From Chloroflexota bacterium (GTDB taxonomy: Bacteria > Chloroflexota > Anaerolineae > Anaerolineales > Villigracilaceae), in the NCBI GenBank assembly GCA_021796315.1, contig JAJYOH010000010.1:1-31365 (forward strand): 31,365 nt of DNA. Direction: 5' to 3'. The translations under genes were made by a program, and so were the position numbers. The notes beneath the pieces are model-generated. The model was not told where the DNA came from, did no database searches, and worked only from the letters and a program-made list of their open reading frames with translations. Position 1 is the first letter of the stretch. Each line of letters opens with the position of its first letter. Positions 1 through 7,611 of the stretch are shown here, piece by piece.

Positions 1-1
1 A

Positions 2-1240
2 CCATCCACATCCATTACCATTTATGGCGCATACTGGTGTCCCGATTGTCGCCGCAGCAAGCAATTCCTGGGCGAACATCAAATCCCCTATCACTGGGTG
101 GATATTGAACAGGACAAAGCCGGTGAGGCGTATGTCCTGCAAAAGAACAATGGCAAGCGCATTATTCCCACGATTGAATTTTCCGATGGCTCGATCCTGG
201 TGGAACCATCCAACGCGGAGATCGCCGCCAGGCTGGGATTAAAGACCAGCGCATCACGCCGACATTACGACCTGGTCGTGATCGGAGGCGGCCCCGCCGG
301 GCTGACGTCTGCACTGTACACCGCGCGCGAAGGCATCGATACACTCGTCATCGAACGCGCCGCATTGGGCGGACAAACCGCCGCGACTGAACGACTGGAT
401 AACGTGCCCGGTTTTGCGGATGGCGTCCTCGGCTCGGAATTTGCAACACAACTATGCAAGCAGGCCGAACGTTTCGGTGTCGAGATGCTTCAAGCCCAGG
501 ATGTCGTCCGCTTTCACAGCCACGATAATTATCATTGTGTGGATACTGCCGATGGCAGTGAATACTCCGCTGGCGCTGTTCTGATCGCAACAGGCAGCCG
601 CTATAAACGTCTCGGCGCGCCGGGCGAAGATGATTTTATCGGGGCGGGCATTCACTTCTGCGCCACCTGCGACGGCCCTTTTTATAAAGGGTTGCCAGTC
701 GCGGTGGTGGGAGGCGGAAACAGCGCGGCGGAAGAGAGTCTGTTCCTGGTCAAGTTCGTTGAGAAAGTGACTCTGCTTGTGCGCGGCGGCGAGTTGACCG
801 CCAGCCGGGTCATTCAGGAAAAAACACTCTCGCATCCGCAAATCGAAGTGCGCTTCAACACCGAGGTCACGAAGTTCAGCGGCTCAGGCGGAAAGCTAAA
901 TGCGGTGGAGATCAAAAATAATAAATCCGGCGAAACGGAAATCATTCATCCTGCAGGCGTTTTCGTGTTCATCGGCCTGACGCCCAACACGGGCTTCCTG
1001 AGCGGAACCGGCGTGGAACTTAATCAATGGGGCTTCATTCAGACCGGGCATGATCTGGTTCACAACGGCCGTCAGATCCCGGCATTCAACGGACGCGAAC
1101 CAATGTTTTTGGAGACCAACATCCCTGGCGTGTTTGCAGCCGGTGATGTGCGTCAGGGCAGTACCAAACAAGTCGCAGCGGCCAATGGCGAAGGAGCGAC
1201 GGCAGCGCTTCTCATCCGTGAATATCTAAAGATGGTTTGA
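2..1240 (+). CDS. Glutaredoxin-like domain fused to thioredoxin reductase (5' end outside window)
   Basis: The frame is open from the window edge, so the real start lies upstream; the GTG at 98 is internal. In-window residues 1-80 read as a glutaredoxin/mycoredoxin-like domain: YWCPDC at bases 32-49 gives a CxxC redox pair, followed by the cis-proline segment IIPTIEF. The rest is a low-molecular-weight thioredoxin reductase. It has an FAD-binding GGGPAGL, the active-site CATC at bases 659-670, an NADPH-binding GGGNSAAEE and the C-terminal FAD motif GVFAAGDVR. Thioredoxin reductases pass electrons from NADPH through FAD and the CxxC to a thioredoxin-like partner. Here the partner-like domain is in the same chain, so intramolecular electron transfer is a reasonable inference. 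A strong terminator follows. Confidence 0.93.
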   Translation, partial: PSTSITIYGAYWCPDCRRSKQFLGEHQIPYHWVDIEQDKAGEAYVLQKNNGKRIIPTIEFSDGSILVEPSNAEIAARLGLKTSASRRHYDLVVIGGGPAGLTSALYTAREGIDTLVIERAALGGQTAATERLDNVPGFADGVLGSEFATQLCKQAERFGVEMLQAQDVVRFHSHDNYHCVDTADGSEYSAGAVLIATGSRYKRLGAPGEDDFIGAGIHFCATCDGPFYKGLPVAVVGGGNSAAEESLFLVKFVEKVTLLVRGGELTASRVIQEKTLSHPQIEVRFNTEVTKFSGSGGKLNAVEIKNNKSGETEIIHPAGVFVFIGLTPNTGFLSGTGVELNQWGFIQTGHDLVHNGRQIPAFNGREPMFLETNIPGVFAAGDVRQGSTKQVAAANGEGATAALLIREYLKMV

Positions 1241-1261
1241 TCGTTCTGTGAAGGCGCCTTC

Positions 1262-1294
1262 AAAAGAGCAGTCAGTTGACTGCTCTTTTAATTT
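1262..1294 (+). terminator. Rho-independent terminator after the thioredoxin reductase fusion
   Basis: A perfect 13-bp stem (1262-1274 with 1277-1289) begins 21 bases after the stop codon and is followed by a T-rich stretch. Confidence 0.85.
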
Positions 1295-1299
1295 TATGC

Positions 1300-1440
1300 T
1301 CTCTACCGTACAAGCCAAAAAATTGAACCGCGACCCTGAAAAAACGCAGGGCCTAGCGCGCGAAGTTCGCCAAGAAAACCTTTAAATCTTTACGTTCTTC
1401 GCGCTCTTTGCGGTAAAAATCTTATGATGTACGGTAGAGA
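1300..1440. repeat. MITE-like palindromic intergenic element with 13-bp terminal inverted repeats
   Basis: The ends TCTCTACCGTACA (1300-1312) and TGTACGGTAGAGA (1428-1440) are exact inverted repeats. The interior carries further paired segments, such as GCGCGAAG near 1356 with CTTCGCGC near 1397. There is no ORF inside and no clear target-site duplication. This fits a small non-autonomous or REP-type repeat; other copies would have to be found in the genome. Confidence 0.6.
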
Positions 1441-1490
1441 ATTTTTATGCGCTTGTATTCATGTTTTTCAATGACACTGACACTTATCAC

Positions 1491-1519
1491 ATGACGCAAA
1501 ACATCCGAGCCGTTATAAT
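1491..1519 (+). promoter_or_regulatory. Probable promoter of the MFS gene, leaderless arrangement
   Basis: ATGACG (1491-1496) and TATAAT (1514-1519) are separated by 17 bases. The GTG start codon is only 6 bases beyond the -10 box, so transcription would begin at or next to the start codon. No Shine-Dalgarno sequence is present. Confidence 0.6.
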
Positions 1520-1525
1520 CTTCTT

Positions 1526-2779
1526 GTGATTTCCAGAATTTTCAAAAGCGAAGTTCCCCAAAAATATCGGGCCAATTTCACAAATCTCTATTTTGATATT
1601 GGCTGGTTTGGCATTCTCAGCGGTTCATCGGTAAACTTTCTGAATATCTATGCCGCGCGGCTCGGCGCAAGCGGATTCCAAATCGGGCTGCTTGGCGCCA
1701 CGGCTGCCGCGGTCAGCCTGCTGCTTGCCATTCCTTCGGGCCACTGGATTCAAAAACGCCCGATCGGCAAAGCCGTCTTTTGGACATCGGTGGTTTATCG
1801 CATCGGTTTTCTGCTTTGGATTCCGCTTCCATGGCTCTTCGGTGAAACAGCACAAGTCTGGGCGTTGATCATTCTCGCCCTGCTGATGGCAATCCCGCTC
1901 ACGCCGCTCTCGGTTGGTTTCAACGCGCTTTTCGCCGCATCGGTTCCGGATGAATATCGCGCTCACGTGGCGGGCATCCGCAATGTGGTGCTATCCATTG
2001 CCTACATTTTTTCATCCCTGGTCAGCGGATATATCCTGCAAGGCGTTCCGTTTCCCATCGGGTATCAAATTGTTTTCGGGATCGGATTTTTTGGCGCGGC
2101 GATGAGCAGTGTACATTTATATCTTGTGCGCCCGCTGACATCGGACACGCATCCGCTTCTCTCGGAACCGGAACCGGTTGAGGCTCCCGAAAGAGCGAAG
2201 CAACGCTCAGGCTTTCTCTCCGCCATCCGCGCCGACGTCTGGGCGACGGATTTCCGAAAAGTCCTGCTGGTCATGCTGGGATTCCATCTCGCCCAATACA
2301 TAGCCCTGCCTTTATTTCCGTTATATCAGGTTCACAATTTGCATCTTACCGATGAACAGATCGGGATTGGTTCGGCTGTGTTCTACCTGGTCGTATTAAT
2401 AGGCTCAACTCAATTGAGACGCTCTGTTCACAAAATCGGACACAAGAATGTCACTGCTTTGGGCGTGATCGGCATGGGGATGTATCCATTCCTGATGGCG
2501 CTTTCGCGGACAGCATGGGACTTCTATGGCCTGTCTGCGCTGGGCGGCCTAAGCTTTGCCCTGGCTGGCGGCGCGTTTGCAAACTACATCCTTGAACACA
2601 TTCCCGCACATGATCGGCCTGCCTATCTGGCATGGTACAACGTGATCCTGAACGCATCCGTTTTGACCGGCTCACTGGTCGGCCCATTGATAGCGAGCGG
2701 CATCGGATTGATCCCGGCCTTGTTCGTTTTTGCCGCGGCGCGCACGCTGGCCGGGCTGGCGATCTGGAAATGGGGATAA
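1526..2779 (+). CDS. Major facilitator superfamily transporter
   Basis: A 417-residue, very hydrophobic protein with about twelve predicted membrane segments in two halves, separated by a polar loop near residues 210-235 that is rich in Glu, Pro and Arg. The length and the early basic inter-helix loop (IQKRPIGKAV) fit MFS permeases. The substrate cannot be read from the sequence. The GTG start is chosen because it follows directly after a TATAAT box. The gene is a single unit: a repeat element lies upstream, and another repeat plus the smpB promoter lie downstream. Confidence 0.8.
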   Translation: MISRIFKSEVPQKYRANFTNLYFDIGWFGILSGSSVNFLNIYAARLGASGFQIGLLGATAAAVSLLLAIPSGHWIQKRPIGKAVFWTSVVYRIGFLLWIPLPWLFGETAQVWALIILALLMAIPLTPLSVGFNALFAASVPDEYRAHVAGIRNVVLSIAYIFSSLVSGYILQGVPFPIGYQIVFGIGFFGAAMSSVHLYLVRPLTSDTHPLLSEPEPVEAPERAKQRSGFLSAIRADVWATDFRKVLLVMLGFHLAQYIALPLFPLYQVHNLHLTDEQIGIGSAVFYLVVLIGSTQLRRSVHKIGHKNVTALGVIGMGMYPFLMALSRTAWDFYGLSALGGLSFALAGGAFANYILEHIPAHDRPAYLAWYNVILNASVLTGSLVGPLIASGIGLIPALFVFAAARTLAGLAIWKWG

Positions 2780-2790
2780 TGATTTTTATA

Positions 2791-2873
2791 CGTCATTGCG
2801 AGGAGGGCGTTCTTCCCGACGTGGCAATCTTTTTGATTGCAAGGGATTGCTTCGCCTTCGGCTCGCAATGACG
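2791..2873. repeat. Dispersed palindromic repeat, CGTCATTGCGAG family, copy 1
   Basis: The element is bounded by CGTCATTGCGAG (2791-2802) and its exact inverse CTCGCAATGACG (2862-2873). Its interior is made of hairpin segments, including GGCAATC with GATTGCA. A longer copy in the opposite orientation lies at 28687-28820. The family is widespread in intergenic DNA of many bacteria, and nothing in it codes for protein. Confidence 0.8.
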
Positions 2874-2886
2874 TGGGTCGGTGTGT

Positions 2887-2892
2887 TAGAAT
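2887..2892 (+). promoter_or_regulatory. Putative -10 box of smpB
   Basis: TAGAAT lies 8 bases before the smpB ATG, and no Shine-Dalgarno is visible in between. This suggests a leaderless or nearly leaderless transcript. No convincing -35 box is seen, as the repeat element ends just upstream. Confidence 0.4.
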
Positions 2893-2900
2893 GATTCTGT

Positions 2901-3359
2901 ATGACCGATGATATTAAAATTGTCGCCACCAACCGCAAGGCTGGTTTTGAATATTTTTTACTCGAGAAGTTTGAAGCGGGCCTGGCATTGCAGGGCAGCG
3001 AGATCAAATCCATTCGCGCCGGGCAGATGAGCATCGTCGAAGCCTACGTGGACATTGCAGACGGACGGAATGCCTGGTTGATCGAGTCGAACATTGCGCC
3101 TTACGCGCAGGCCAATCGCTTTAACCATGATCCAAAACGCAAGCGGCGTTTGCTCCTGCACAAGAAACAGATCCGCGAGATGTGGGCAGCCATCAAACAA
3201 AAAGGGATGACGGTCGTCCCGACCAAAGTCTATTTAAAAGATGGACGCGCCAAGATCGAGATCGCTTTGGCGCGCGGTAAGAAAGCCTACGACAAACGCG
3301 CTGTGATCGCCAAACGCGATATGGCGCGCGAACAGGATCGAGAAAGCCGGGTAAGGTAA
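2901..3359 (+). CDS. smpB: SsrA (tmRNA)-binding protein SmpB
   Basis: The 152-residue protein matches SmpB in length and motifs. These include the start IVATNRKAGFEYFLLEKFEAG, the core LQGSEIKSIRAG, the loop RKRRLLLHK and the basic tail KKAYDKRAVIAKRDMARE. SmpB binds the tRNA-like domain of tmRNA and brings it to stalled ribosomes in trans-translation. The C-terminal tail enters the empty mRNA channel. No ssrA gene was recognised in the window, which is not unusual. The ATG is preceded by a -10-like box rather than a ribosome-binding site. The next gene begins 28 bases downstream. Confidence 0.97.
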   Translation: MTDDIKIVATNRKAGFEYFLLEKFEAGLALQGSEIKSIRAGQMSIVEAYVDIADGRNAWLIESNIAPYAQANRFNHDPKRKRRLLLHKKQIREMWAAIKQKGMTVVPTKVYLKDGRAKIEIALARGKKAYDKRAVIAKRDMAREQDRESRVR

Positions 3360-3387
3360 GTCCAGCAAGTTTCTGTGGGATAAAACA

Positions 3388-4173
3388 ATGCGCCAACCTT
3401 CCACGATCGGCAGTATCAATCTTCTTTCCGAAGAACGCAAGCGTGAAATCTATTGCGGTCTTATACCAAGAGAACTGATCGAGCGCTTCAACATTCCGCA
3501 TTCTTTTGTCGATTCTGAGGGGCAATCGCTCATCCGTGCCAAATGGGCGCCGGGCAATCCGTCTGCCGAGTTGTCTCTCTTCCACAAAGCTGATTTTCCC
3601 GATCCCATCTTATACGGCCACTTGACCGACACGATGAACGGGCAGGTACATATCCTGCTTTATATTTTGAACGATCCCGATGCTCCGCGCTTCGACGTGG
3701 ACAAAATGCCGGATGGTCGCGCCACGAAATTCGGCACGCTCTTCAGAAACCTTGAAGCGGAGAAAGCGGCCCTCGAAGCGGGACTCGCTCCGGGCCAGGT
3801 GCGACACGGACTGCGGCTCTTAAATCAGGCGATCATCGCCTTCGAGAATTTTGTCGAGAGTCTGGGCCACGAAATGTATTTCGTCGAGCCGTTGTATTAT
3901 CACAACGCAGTAATATTCGAACGCTATGGGTTTGCTTATCAACAGGGACGCAAATTGATGGAACGCATTCACACAGAGTTTTCTGAAAACGGGAATCTTT
4001 TAAAACAACTTGACGATTCCGCGTTTCGGCGCAGGGAAGCGCAAAGCAGAATCCGCCTGCGGTCATGGGCCATCCATGATGGAATTCTTGGAGAGCCTTT
4101 CACGAATGTGACGATGTATAAGCGTGTGGGAAAATCGGCAGGCGTCAGCACCACAGCAGATGCAATATGGTAA
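3388..4173 (+). CDS. Conserved-looking protein of unknown function, GNAT-like C-terminal segment
   Basis: I do not recognise this 261-residue protein. It is soluble, with no signal peptide or membrane segment. The segment near residues 165-195 (AVIFERYGFAYQQGRKLMER) resembles the last strand and helix of GNAT acetyltransferases, where an N-x-x-[YF]E-x-x-GF motif is common. However, the N-terminal acetyl-CoA loop is not evident, so the assignment is weak. The middle is rich in charged helices. It probably shares the smpB transcript (28-base gap), and a strong bidirectional terminator follows. Codon use and composition match the neighbours, so it is likely a real native gene. Confidence 0.7.
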   Translation: MRQPSTIGSINLLSEERKREIYCGLIPRELIERFNIPHSFVDSEGQSLIRAKWAPGNPSAELSLFHKADFPDPILYGHLTDTMNGQVHILLYILNDPDAPRFDVDKMPDGRATKFGTLFRNLEAEKAALEAGLAPGQVRHGLRLLNQAIIAFENFVESLGHEMYFVEPLYYHNAVIFERYGFAYQQGRKLMERIHTEFSENGNLLKQLDDSAFRRREAQSRIRLRSWAIHDGILGEPFTNVTMYKRVGKSAGVSTTADAIW

Positions 4174-4175
4174 AC

Positions 4176-4205
4176 AAAAAGACCGTGTTTGATCACGGTC
4201 TTTCT
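4176..4205. terminator. Bidirectional terminator between the unknown gene and tRNA-fMet
   Basis: AAAGACCGTG (4178-4187) pairs with CACGGTCTTT (4194-4203). T-rich sequence on both sides lets it end transcription from the plus-strand gene and from the minus-strand tRNA. Confidence 0.8.
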
Positions 4206-4212
4206 CTAAAGG

Positions 4213-4284
4213 TAGCGGGGGCAGGACTTGAACCTGCGACCTTCGGGTTATGAGCCCGACGAGCTGCCACTGCTCCACCCCGCA
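4213..4284 (-). tRNA. Initiator tRNA-fMet (anticodon CAU)
   Basis: The minus strand folds into a full cloverleaf of 72 bases without an encoded CCA. The acceptor arms are TGCGGGG and CCCCGCT, the D arm is GAGC/GCTC, and the anticodon loop is CTCATAA. The T arm is GCAGG-TTCAAGT-CCTGC. Two initiator features are present: no Watson-Crick pair at 1:72 (T opposite T in the DNA), and three consecutive G:C pairs in the anticodon stem (TCGGG/CCCGA). Confidence 0.93.
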
Positions 4285-4388
4285 TCGAAGTTTGCCGAAT
4301 ATACCAGATAAAGATTACATCGTCAAGCTGCTTATATATTTTACACCCAAATGAAAGATGGAATGTTAAAGAGCGACGGTACTAATGG

Positions 4389-4420
4389 TTGACAGAGTTT
4401 GTTAAGATATGGTGTATAAT
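4389..4420 (+). promoter_or_regulatory. Putative promoter of the response regulator gene
   Basis: TTGACA (4389-4394) and TATAAT (4415-4420) are both perfect consensus boxes, but the spacing of 20 bases is long. The start codon lies about 60 bases downstream, leaving an A-rich leader with a repeated TTAAC motif near 4424-4439. Confidence 0.5.
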
Positions 4421-4481
4421 GAATTAACCAATCCTTAACAAAAACATCACATCCAAACATCTAAAGAAATTATTTTTTCAC

Positions 4482-5135
4482 ATGACTGATTCCCTTCTGG
4501 TTATTGAAGGCCGACACGCAGACATCCCCTCTTTCGCCAGTGAATTACAGAAGAAGGGATTTGAAGTCCACATCGCGAAGAGCGGTGGCGCGGCCATTAC
4601 ACGCTTGGAGAAAATAAATCCAAGCCTGGTTGTCGTCAACGCCGCATCGCTCCGCAGCACCGGCCTGCGCATTTGCCAATCCATCCGCGATAAGAATCCA
4701 AAATATCCGATCATCCTTGTGCTTGTCAAAGAAGCCAGGGTCAACAAGGATATTGCTGATGCCGTGCTGGTACTTCCGTTCACCGTTCAAAAACTTGCCA
4801 ATCGCATCAAACCACTTTTACCCGGCGATGGAAAAAACATTGTACACGTTGGCCCCATTCGTCTCGATGTTGAACACCGGCGCGTAAAATGTCTTGGTAA
4901 AAACACAAAGCTCACGCCGCGGCTCGTCACCCTCCTTCAACTTTTGATGGACAAGCACGGCGAAGTTGTCGAGCGCGAAGCTTTGTTTAAAAAAGTTTGG
5001 GAAACGAATTACACCGGCGACACGCGCACGCTTGACGTTCATGTTTCGTGGCTGCGACGCGCCATCGAACTCGATCCCCTCAAACCGAAATTCCTGAAAA
5101 CCATCCGCGGCATTGGATACAGGTTAGACGTTTAG
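4482..5135 (+). CDS. OmpR-family transcriptional regulator with degenerate receiver domain
   Basis: The 217-residue protein has a receiver-like N-terminal domain (about 1-112) and a winged-helix DNA-binding domain (about 120-217). The second half contains typical OmpR/PhoB motifs: KLTPRLVTLLQLLMDKHGEVV, TRTLDVHVSWLRRAIE and IRGIGYRL. The receiver has lost its chemistry. The phosphoacceptor position holds Asn53 (LVVVNAAS), the acidic pair near the N-terminus is reduced to a single Glu, and the lysine normally before the PF motif is Leu98. It is therefore probably not controlled by phosphorylation. No histidine kinase is adjacent. It converges with the minus-strand methyltransferase and their 3' ends overlap by 12 bases. 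Confidence 0.9.
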   Translation: MTDSLLVIEGRHADIPSFASELQKKGFEVHIAKSGGAAITRLEKINPSLVVVNAASLRSTGLRICQSIRDKNPKYPIILVLVKEARVNKDIADAVLVLPFTVQKLANRIKPLLPGDGKNIVHVGPIRLDVEHRRVKCLGKNTKLTPRLVTLLQLLMDKHGEVVEREALFKKVWETNYTGDTRTLDVHVSWLRRAIELDPLKPKFLKTIRGIGYRLDV

Positions 5136-6359
5136 CTCCACCTGAAACATCTGCCCTTCAACTGCCACCAACCGGACGCAAACTCTGCGCCCGGTTTCTA
5201 TTTTTATTTTTATCTCACGGGATATTTCATCGCTTCTTACCGGACGTTGGGCTTGCGCAGCGCTTCTGAATATTTTCCCATCCCAAGCCGGGTCCACTTC
5301 CCAATAATCCAATGGAAGGCCCGTATCGATTTTTATCGAATCTTTTTCATGAGCAATTTTTATTTGCGCTGACCCTGAAAAAGAAACAGGCAGAGTTACA
5401 TCGTGTTCCAGTGAAAAAGTATCGGCCTGCGACACGACCAATCTTCGGCGAGCAGTGTGCACCGCATGCAAGGTAATATCTGACGCAATAAATCTGCGTC
5501 CAAGCCGGGCCGCGACGGTTGGCAAAGTTCCAGAACCGCAAAAGAAATCCGCCACAATGTCACCCGGATTGGACGATGCAAGAATAATGCGTTCCAACAT
5601 GCTCTCAGGTTTTTGAGTCGGATATCCTGTCCGCTCGTTATGAAGGCGAGCCACCACTGGAAAATACCACCAGTCTTCAGGAACCTTGCCGCGTTCAAGA
5701 TCTGGGACTTTCCCAAAACCTGCCTTGGGCGATGCTTTGAATGTCTGTACAGTGGATGGATTGTAAGGTTCTCTTACAGCATCCGCGTTGAAGATGTAAT
5801 CACTGCCTTTTACATAAGCCAAAATAGTGTCATGCTTGCGATTGAAGGCACTGCGAATCGGAGATGGACCGTGATACGTCCACACGATTTCATTGAGTAA
5901 ATTCTGCGGGCCAAATATTTCATCCAGCAAGATGCGAGCATAAGAATTTGCGTGCCAATCGAGATGAAGATATAGCGTCCCATTCGGGGAGAGCAATCGA
6001 TGCATCAAGGCTAAACGTTGATACAAAAAATCAAGATAAGCATCCAGATTGGGCCATGAATCATGATACCCCTCAGCTATCACCCACTCTTCAGGTTTGC
6101 GCGAGTCTTCGCCACGGCCAATACGAGCTGAAAACTTACGATTAGTAAAAAACGGCGGATCGCTATAAATCAGATTGATGCGACCTTCATATTCAGGCAG
6201 GAGTGACGCCATTACAGCCAGATTATCCCCCAAGATCAAGCGATTTTCAGGAACGGCGCCAGGATAGCCGCGTCCGCATGGATAGACGATCGAATCTTTT
6301 ATAAGGGCAGCCGGCTGGGGATCCGAAAGATGCTTCGAGGGCCAGGTGAGTGATGGCAT
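5124..6359 (-). CDS. Site-specific DNA methyltransferase (N4-cytosine/N6-adenine, beta-class motif order)
   Basis: The 411-residue protein carries the catalytic motif DPPF (residues 67-70) before the AdoMet-binding motif FFCGSGT (272-278), the order seen in beta-class amino-methyltransferases. A TQKPESMLERII segment precedes motif I as expected. About 100 C-terminal residues beyond the catalytic core (DYWEVDPAWDG onward) form an extra domain of unclear role, possibly target recognition. No restriction enzyme is adjacent, so it appears to be an orphan. It begins 2 bases after the L,D-transpeptidase stop codon without an obvious ribosome-binding site, suggesting co-transcription and translational coupling. 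Base specificity cannot be decided by eye. Confidence 0.9.
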   Translation of the reverse strand: MPSLTWPSKHLSDPQPAALIKDSIVYPCGRGYPGAVPENRLILGDNLAVMASLLPEYEGRINLIYSDPPFFTNRKFSARIGRGEDSRKPEEWVIAEGYHDSWPNLDAYLDFLYQRLALMHRLLSPNGTLYLHLDWHANSYARILLDEIFGPQNLLNEIVWTYHGPSPIRSAFNRKHDTILAYVKGSDYIFNADAVREPYNPSTVQTFKASPKAGFGKVPDLERGKVPEDWWYFPVVARLHNERTGYPTQKPESMLERIILASSNPGDIVADFFCGSGTLPTVAARLGRRFIASDITLHAVHTARRRLVVSQADTFSLEHDVTLPVSFSGSAQIKIAHEKDSIKIDTGLPLDYWEVDPAWDGKIFRSAAQAQRPVRSDEISREIKIKIETGRRVCVRLVAVEGQMFQVELNV

Positions 6360-6360
6360 A

Positions 6361-7419
6361 TTAATAGTGAATATTCACTGTAGTGCCGGCAGAATCGCCG
6401 CCGCGAATATCGTAATCCTTGGCAAGATTATTTGGGTCAGGGTACGGTTGGGACCAACGGAATAACCAATTGGCATCGTTCGTCCGCATGTTGACACAAC
6501 CATGACTCTGCGGCGTCCCAAAATTTTCATGCCAGTATGTGCCATGAAACGCGTGACCTGCATCGGTAAAGAAGCTTGTCCATGGGACGCCCGCAAGTTC
6601 GTAATCAGTGGCGTCTGAAAACAGGTTGCCATTGCCCATATGTTTCGACGGATTTTTTTCCTGGATGTGGAACTGGCCTTGCGGCGTCGTTGTGGAAAGG
6701 CCTTTGCCATTGCCCCCGCCCGGAATGCCAGATGCAATGTTGGTTTGAAAAACAGCCTTGTTATACTCGTAAGCCGCCAAAGTCTGGGTGGTGAGATTGA
6801 CGTCAATGCGTTTATTTTCCCAGGAAACATCCGGGCTGACCGGGACAAGGTTGTCGCTTGGAATTGGCCGCAGATGCGCGCCAGTAACATAATATGAACC
6901 GCTTAACTCATCGAAGATACGGTACCAGGTCAGGCCATCGGGACCCGGCTCTATGGAATCGATCCAATACACAGACTGGTAATACATCCGCCAGCCAAGC
7001 TGTTGCCAGCCATAAGTTTTAGTGTGGCGCCAGGGTTGAGTAAACGGAACCGTGACTTCAGCCAGTTGGCGCGTCCCTTCCGGCAAGGATGTCATCGGAA
7101 TATTGGGAAGTATCTTCACACGTTGAATGCTTCCGCGGTGCATATACCCGCCCCACACGCGGAACCAAATCGGATTCCACTTTGGCGCATCGGCTACAAC
7201 TTCTTCGTAAACGTGAATAAGTTCGTCGCGGTTATAGGATGCAGTGATCACACTTTTATCGGATGGTTCTCTGTAAACGCTCATGGACTTGGTCGCGATG
7301 CGGATCAAATTGCTGTCATCGAAGTTACCAAAATCCGGGACAAAGCGCCCCATGGCAAGGCTGGTTAATCCAAGACCGCTCAATTTGAGAAAATCGCGGC
7401 GTGAAAGATGTGAATTCAT
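6361..7419 (-). CDS. Tat-exported L,D-transpeptidase (YkuD family) with SH3-like domain
   Basis: The 352-residue precursor begins with a twin-arginine signal (SRRDFLK, residues 6-12) and a hydrophobic core to about residue 25, so it is exported folded. An SH3b-like region follows (about 40-105, MSVYREPSDKSV). The C-terminal YkuD domain starts near residue 205 and contains AFHGTYW and the catalytic SHGCVNM with Cys308. Such enzymes make 3-3 crosslinks in peptidoglycan or attach proteins to it. Anaerolineae are thought to have little or no typical peptidoglycan, so another cell-envelope substrate is possible. A TACAAT box lies 7 bases before the ATG. Confidence 0.9.
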   Translation of the reverse strand: MNSHLSRRDFLKLSGLGLTSLAMGRFVPDFGNFDDSNLIRIATKSMSVYREPSDKSVITASYNRDELIHVYEEVVADAPKWNPIWFRVWGGYMHRGSIQRVKILPNIPMTSLPEGTRQLAEVTVPFTQPWRHTKTYGWQQLGWRMYYQSVYWIDSIEPGPDGLTWYRIFDELSGSYYVTGAHLRPIPSDNLVPVSPDVSWENKRIDVNLTTQTLAAYEYNKAVFQTNIASGIPGGGNGKGLSTTTPQGQFHIQEKNPSKHMGNGNLFSDATDYELAGVPWTSFFTDAGHAFHGTYWHENFGTPQSHGCVNMRTNDANWLFRWSQPYPDPNNLAKDYDIRGGDSAGTTVNIHY

Positions 7420-7426
7420 GGGAAAG

Positions 7427-7432
7427 ATTGTA
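7427..7432 (-). promoter_or_regulatory. Putative -10 box of the L,D-transpeptidase gene
   Basis: Read on the minus strand, TACAAT lies 7 bases before the ATG, with no Shine-Dalgarno in between. This is compatible with a leaderless mRNA. The -35 region is not convincing. Confidence 0.4.
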
Positions 7433-7463
7433 ATCGAAAATGTTTAAGATTTAAACCCTCTCA

Positions 7464-7611
7464 ACCTATACTAATTTTGGCATAAATGAGTTTGCTCCCT
7501 GCGCCGTCCTCGGCGCAGGATTTACTCGCAAAGCGCCGCCGAGGACGGCGGCTTGAGCCTATTTACCAACAACCTTTGAGTGCCCCCACCTATACTAATT
7601 TTGGCATAAAT
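7464..7611. repeat. Exact 24-bp direct repeat enclosing a palindromic GC-rich element
   Basis: Positions 7464-7487 and 7588-7611 are identical 24-base sequences containing CTATACTAATTTTGGCATAA. Between them lie two perfect hairpins (7499-7506 with 7511-7518, and 7535-7541 with 7546-7552). Their arms are also mutually inverted over 13 bases (7503-7515 and 7537-7549), so the DNA or RNA could switch between two folds. This could be an inserted mobile repeat with an unusually long flanking duplication, or a duplicated regulatory site upstream of the L,D-transpeptidase gene. Confidence 0.7.

Noticed and set aside
5124..6359. Restriction-modification or BREX/phage-defence system
   Set aside because: Only a methyltransferase is present. 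Neighbours are an L,D-transpeptidase and a regulator, with no nuclease or helicase.
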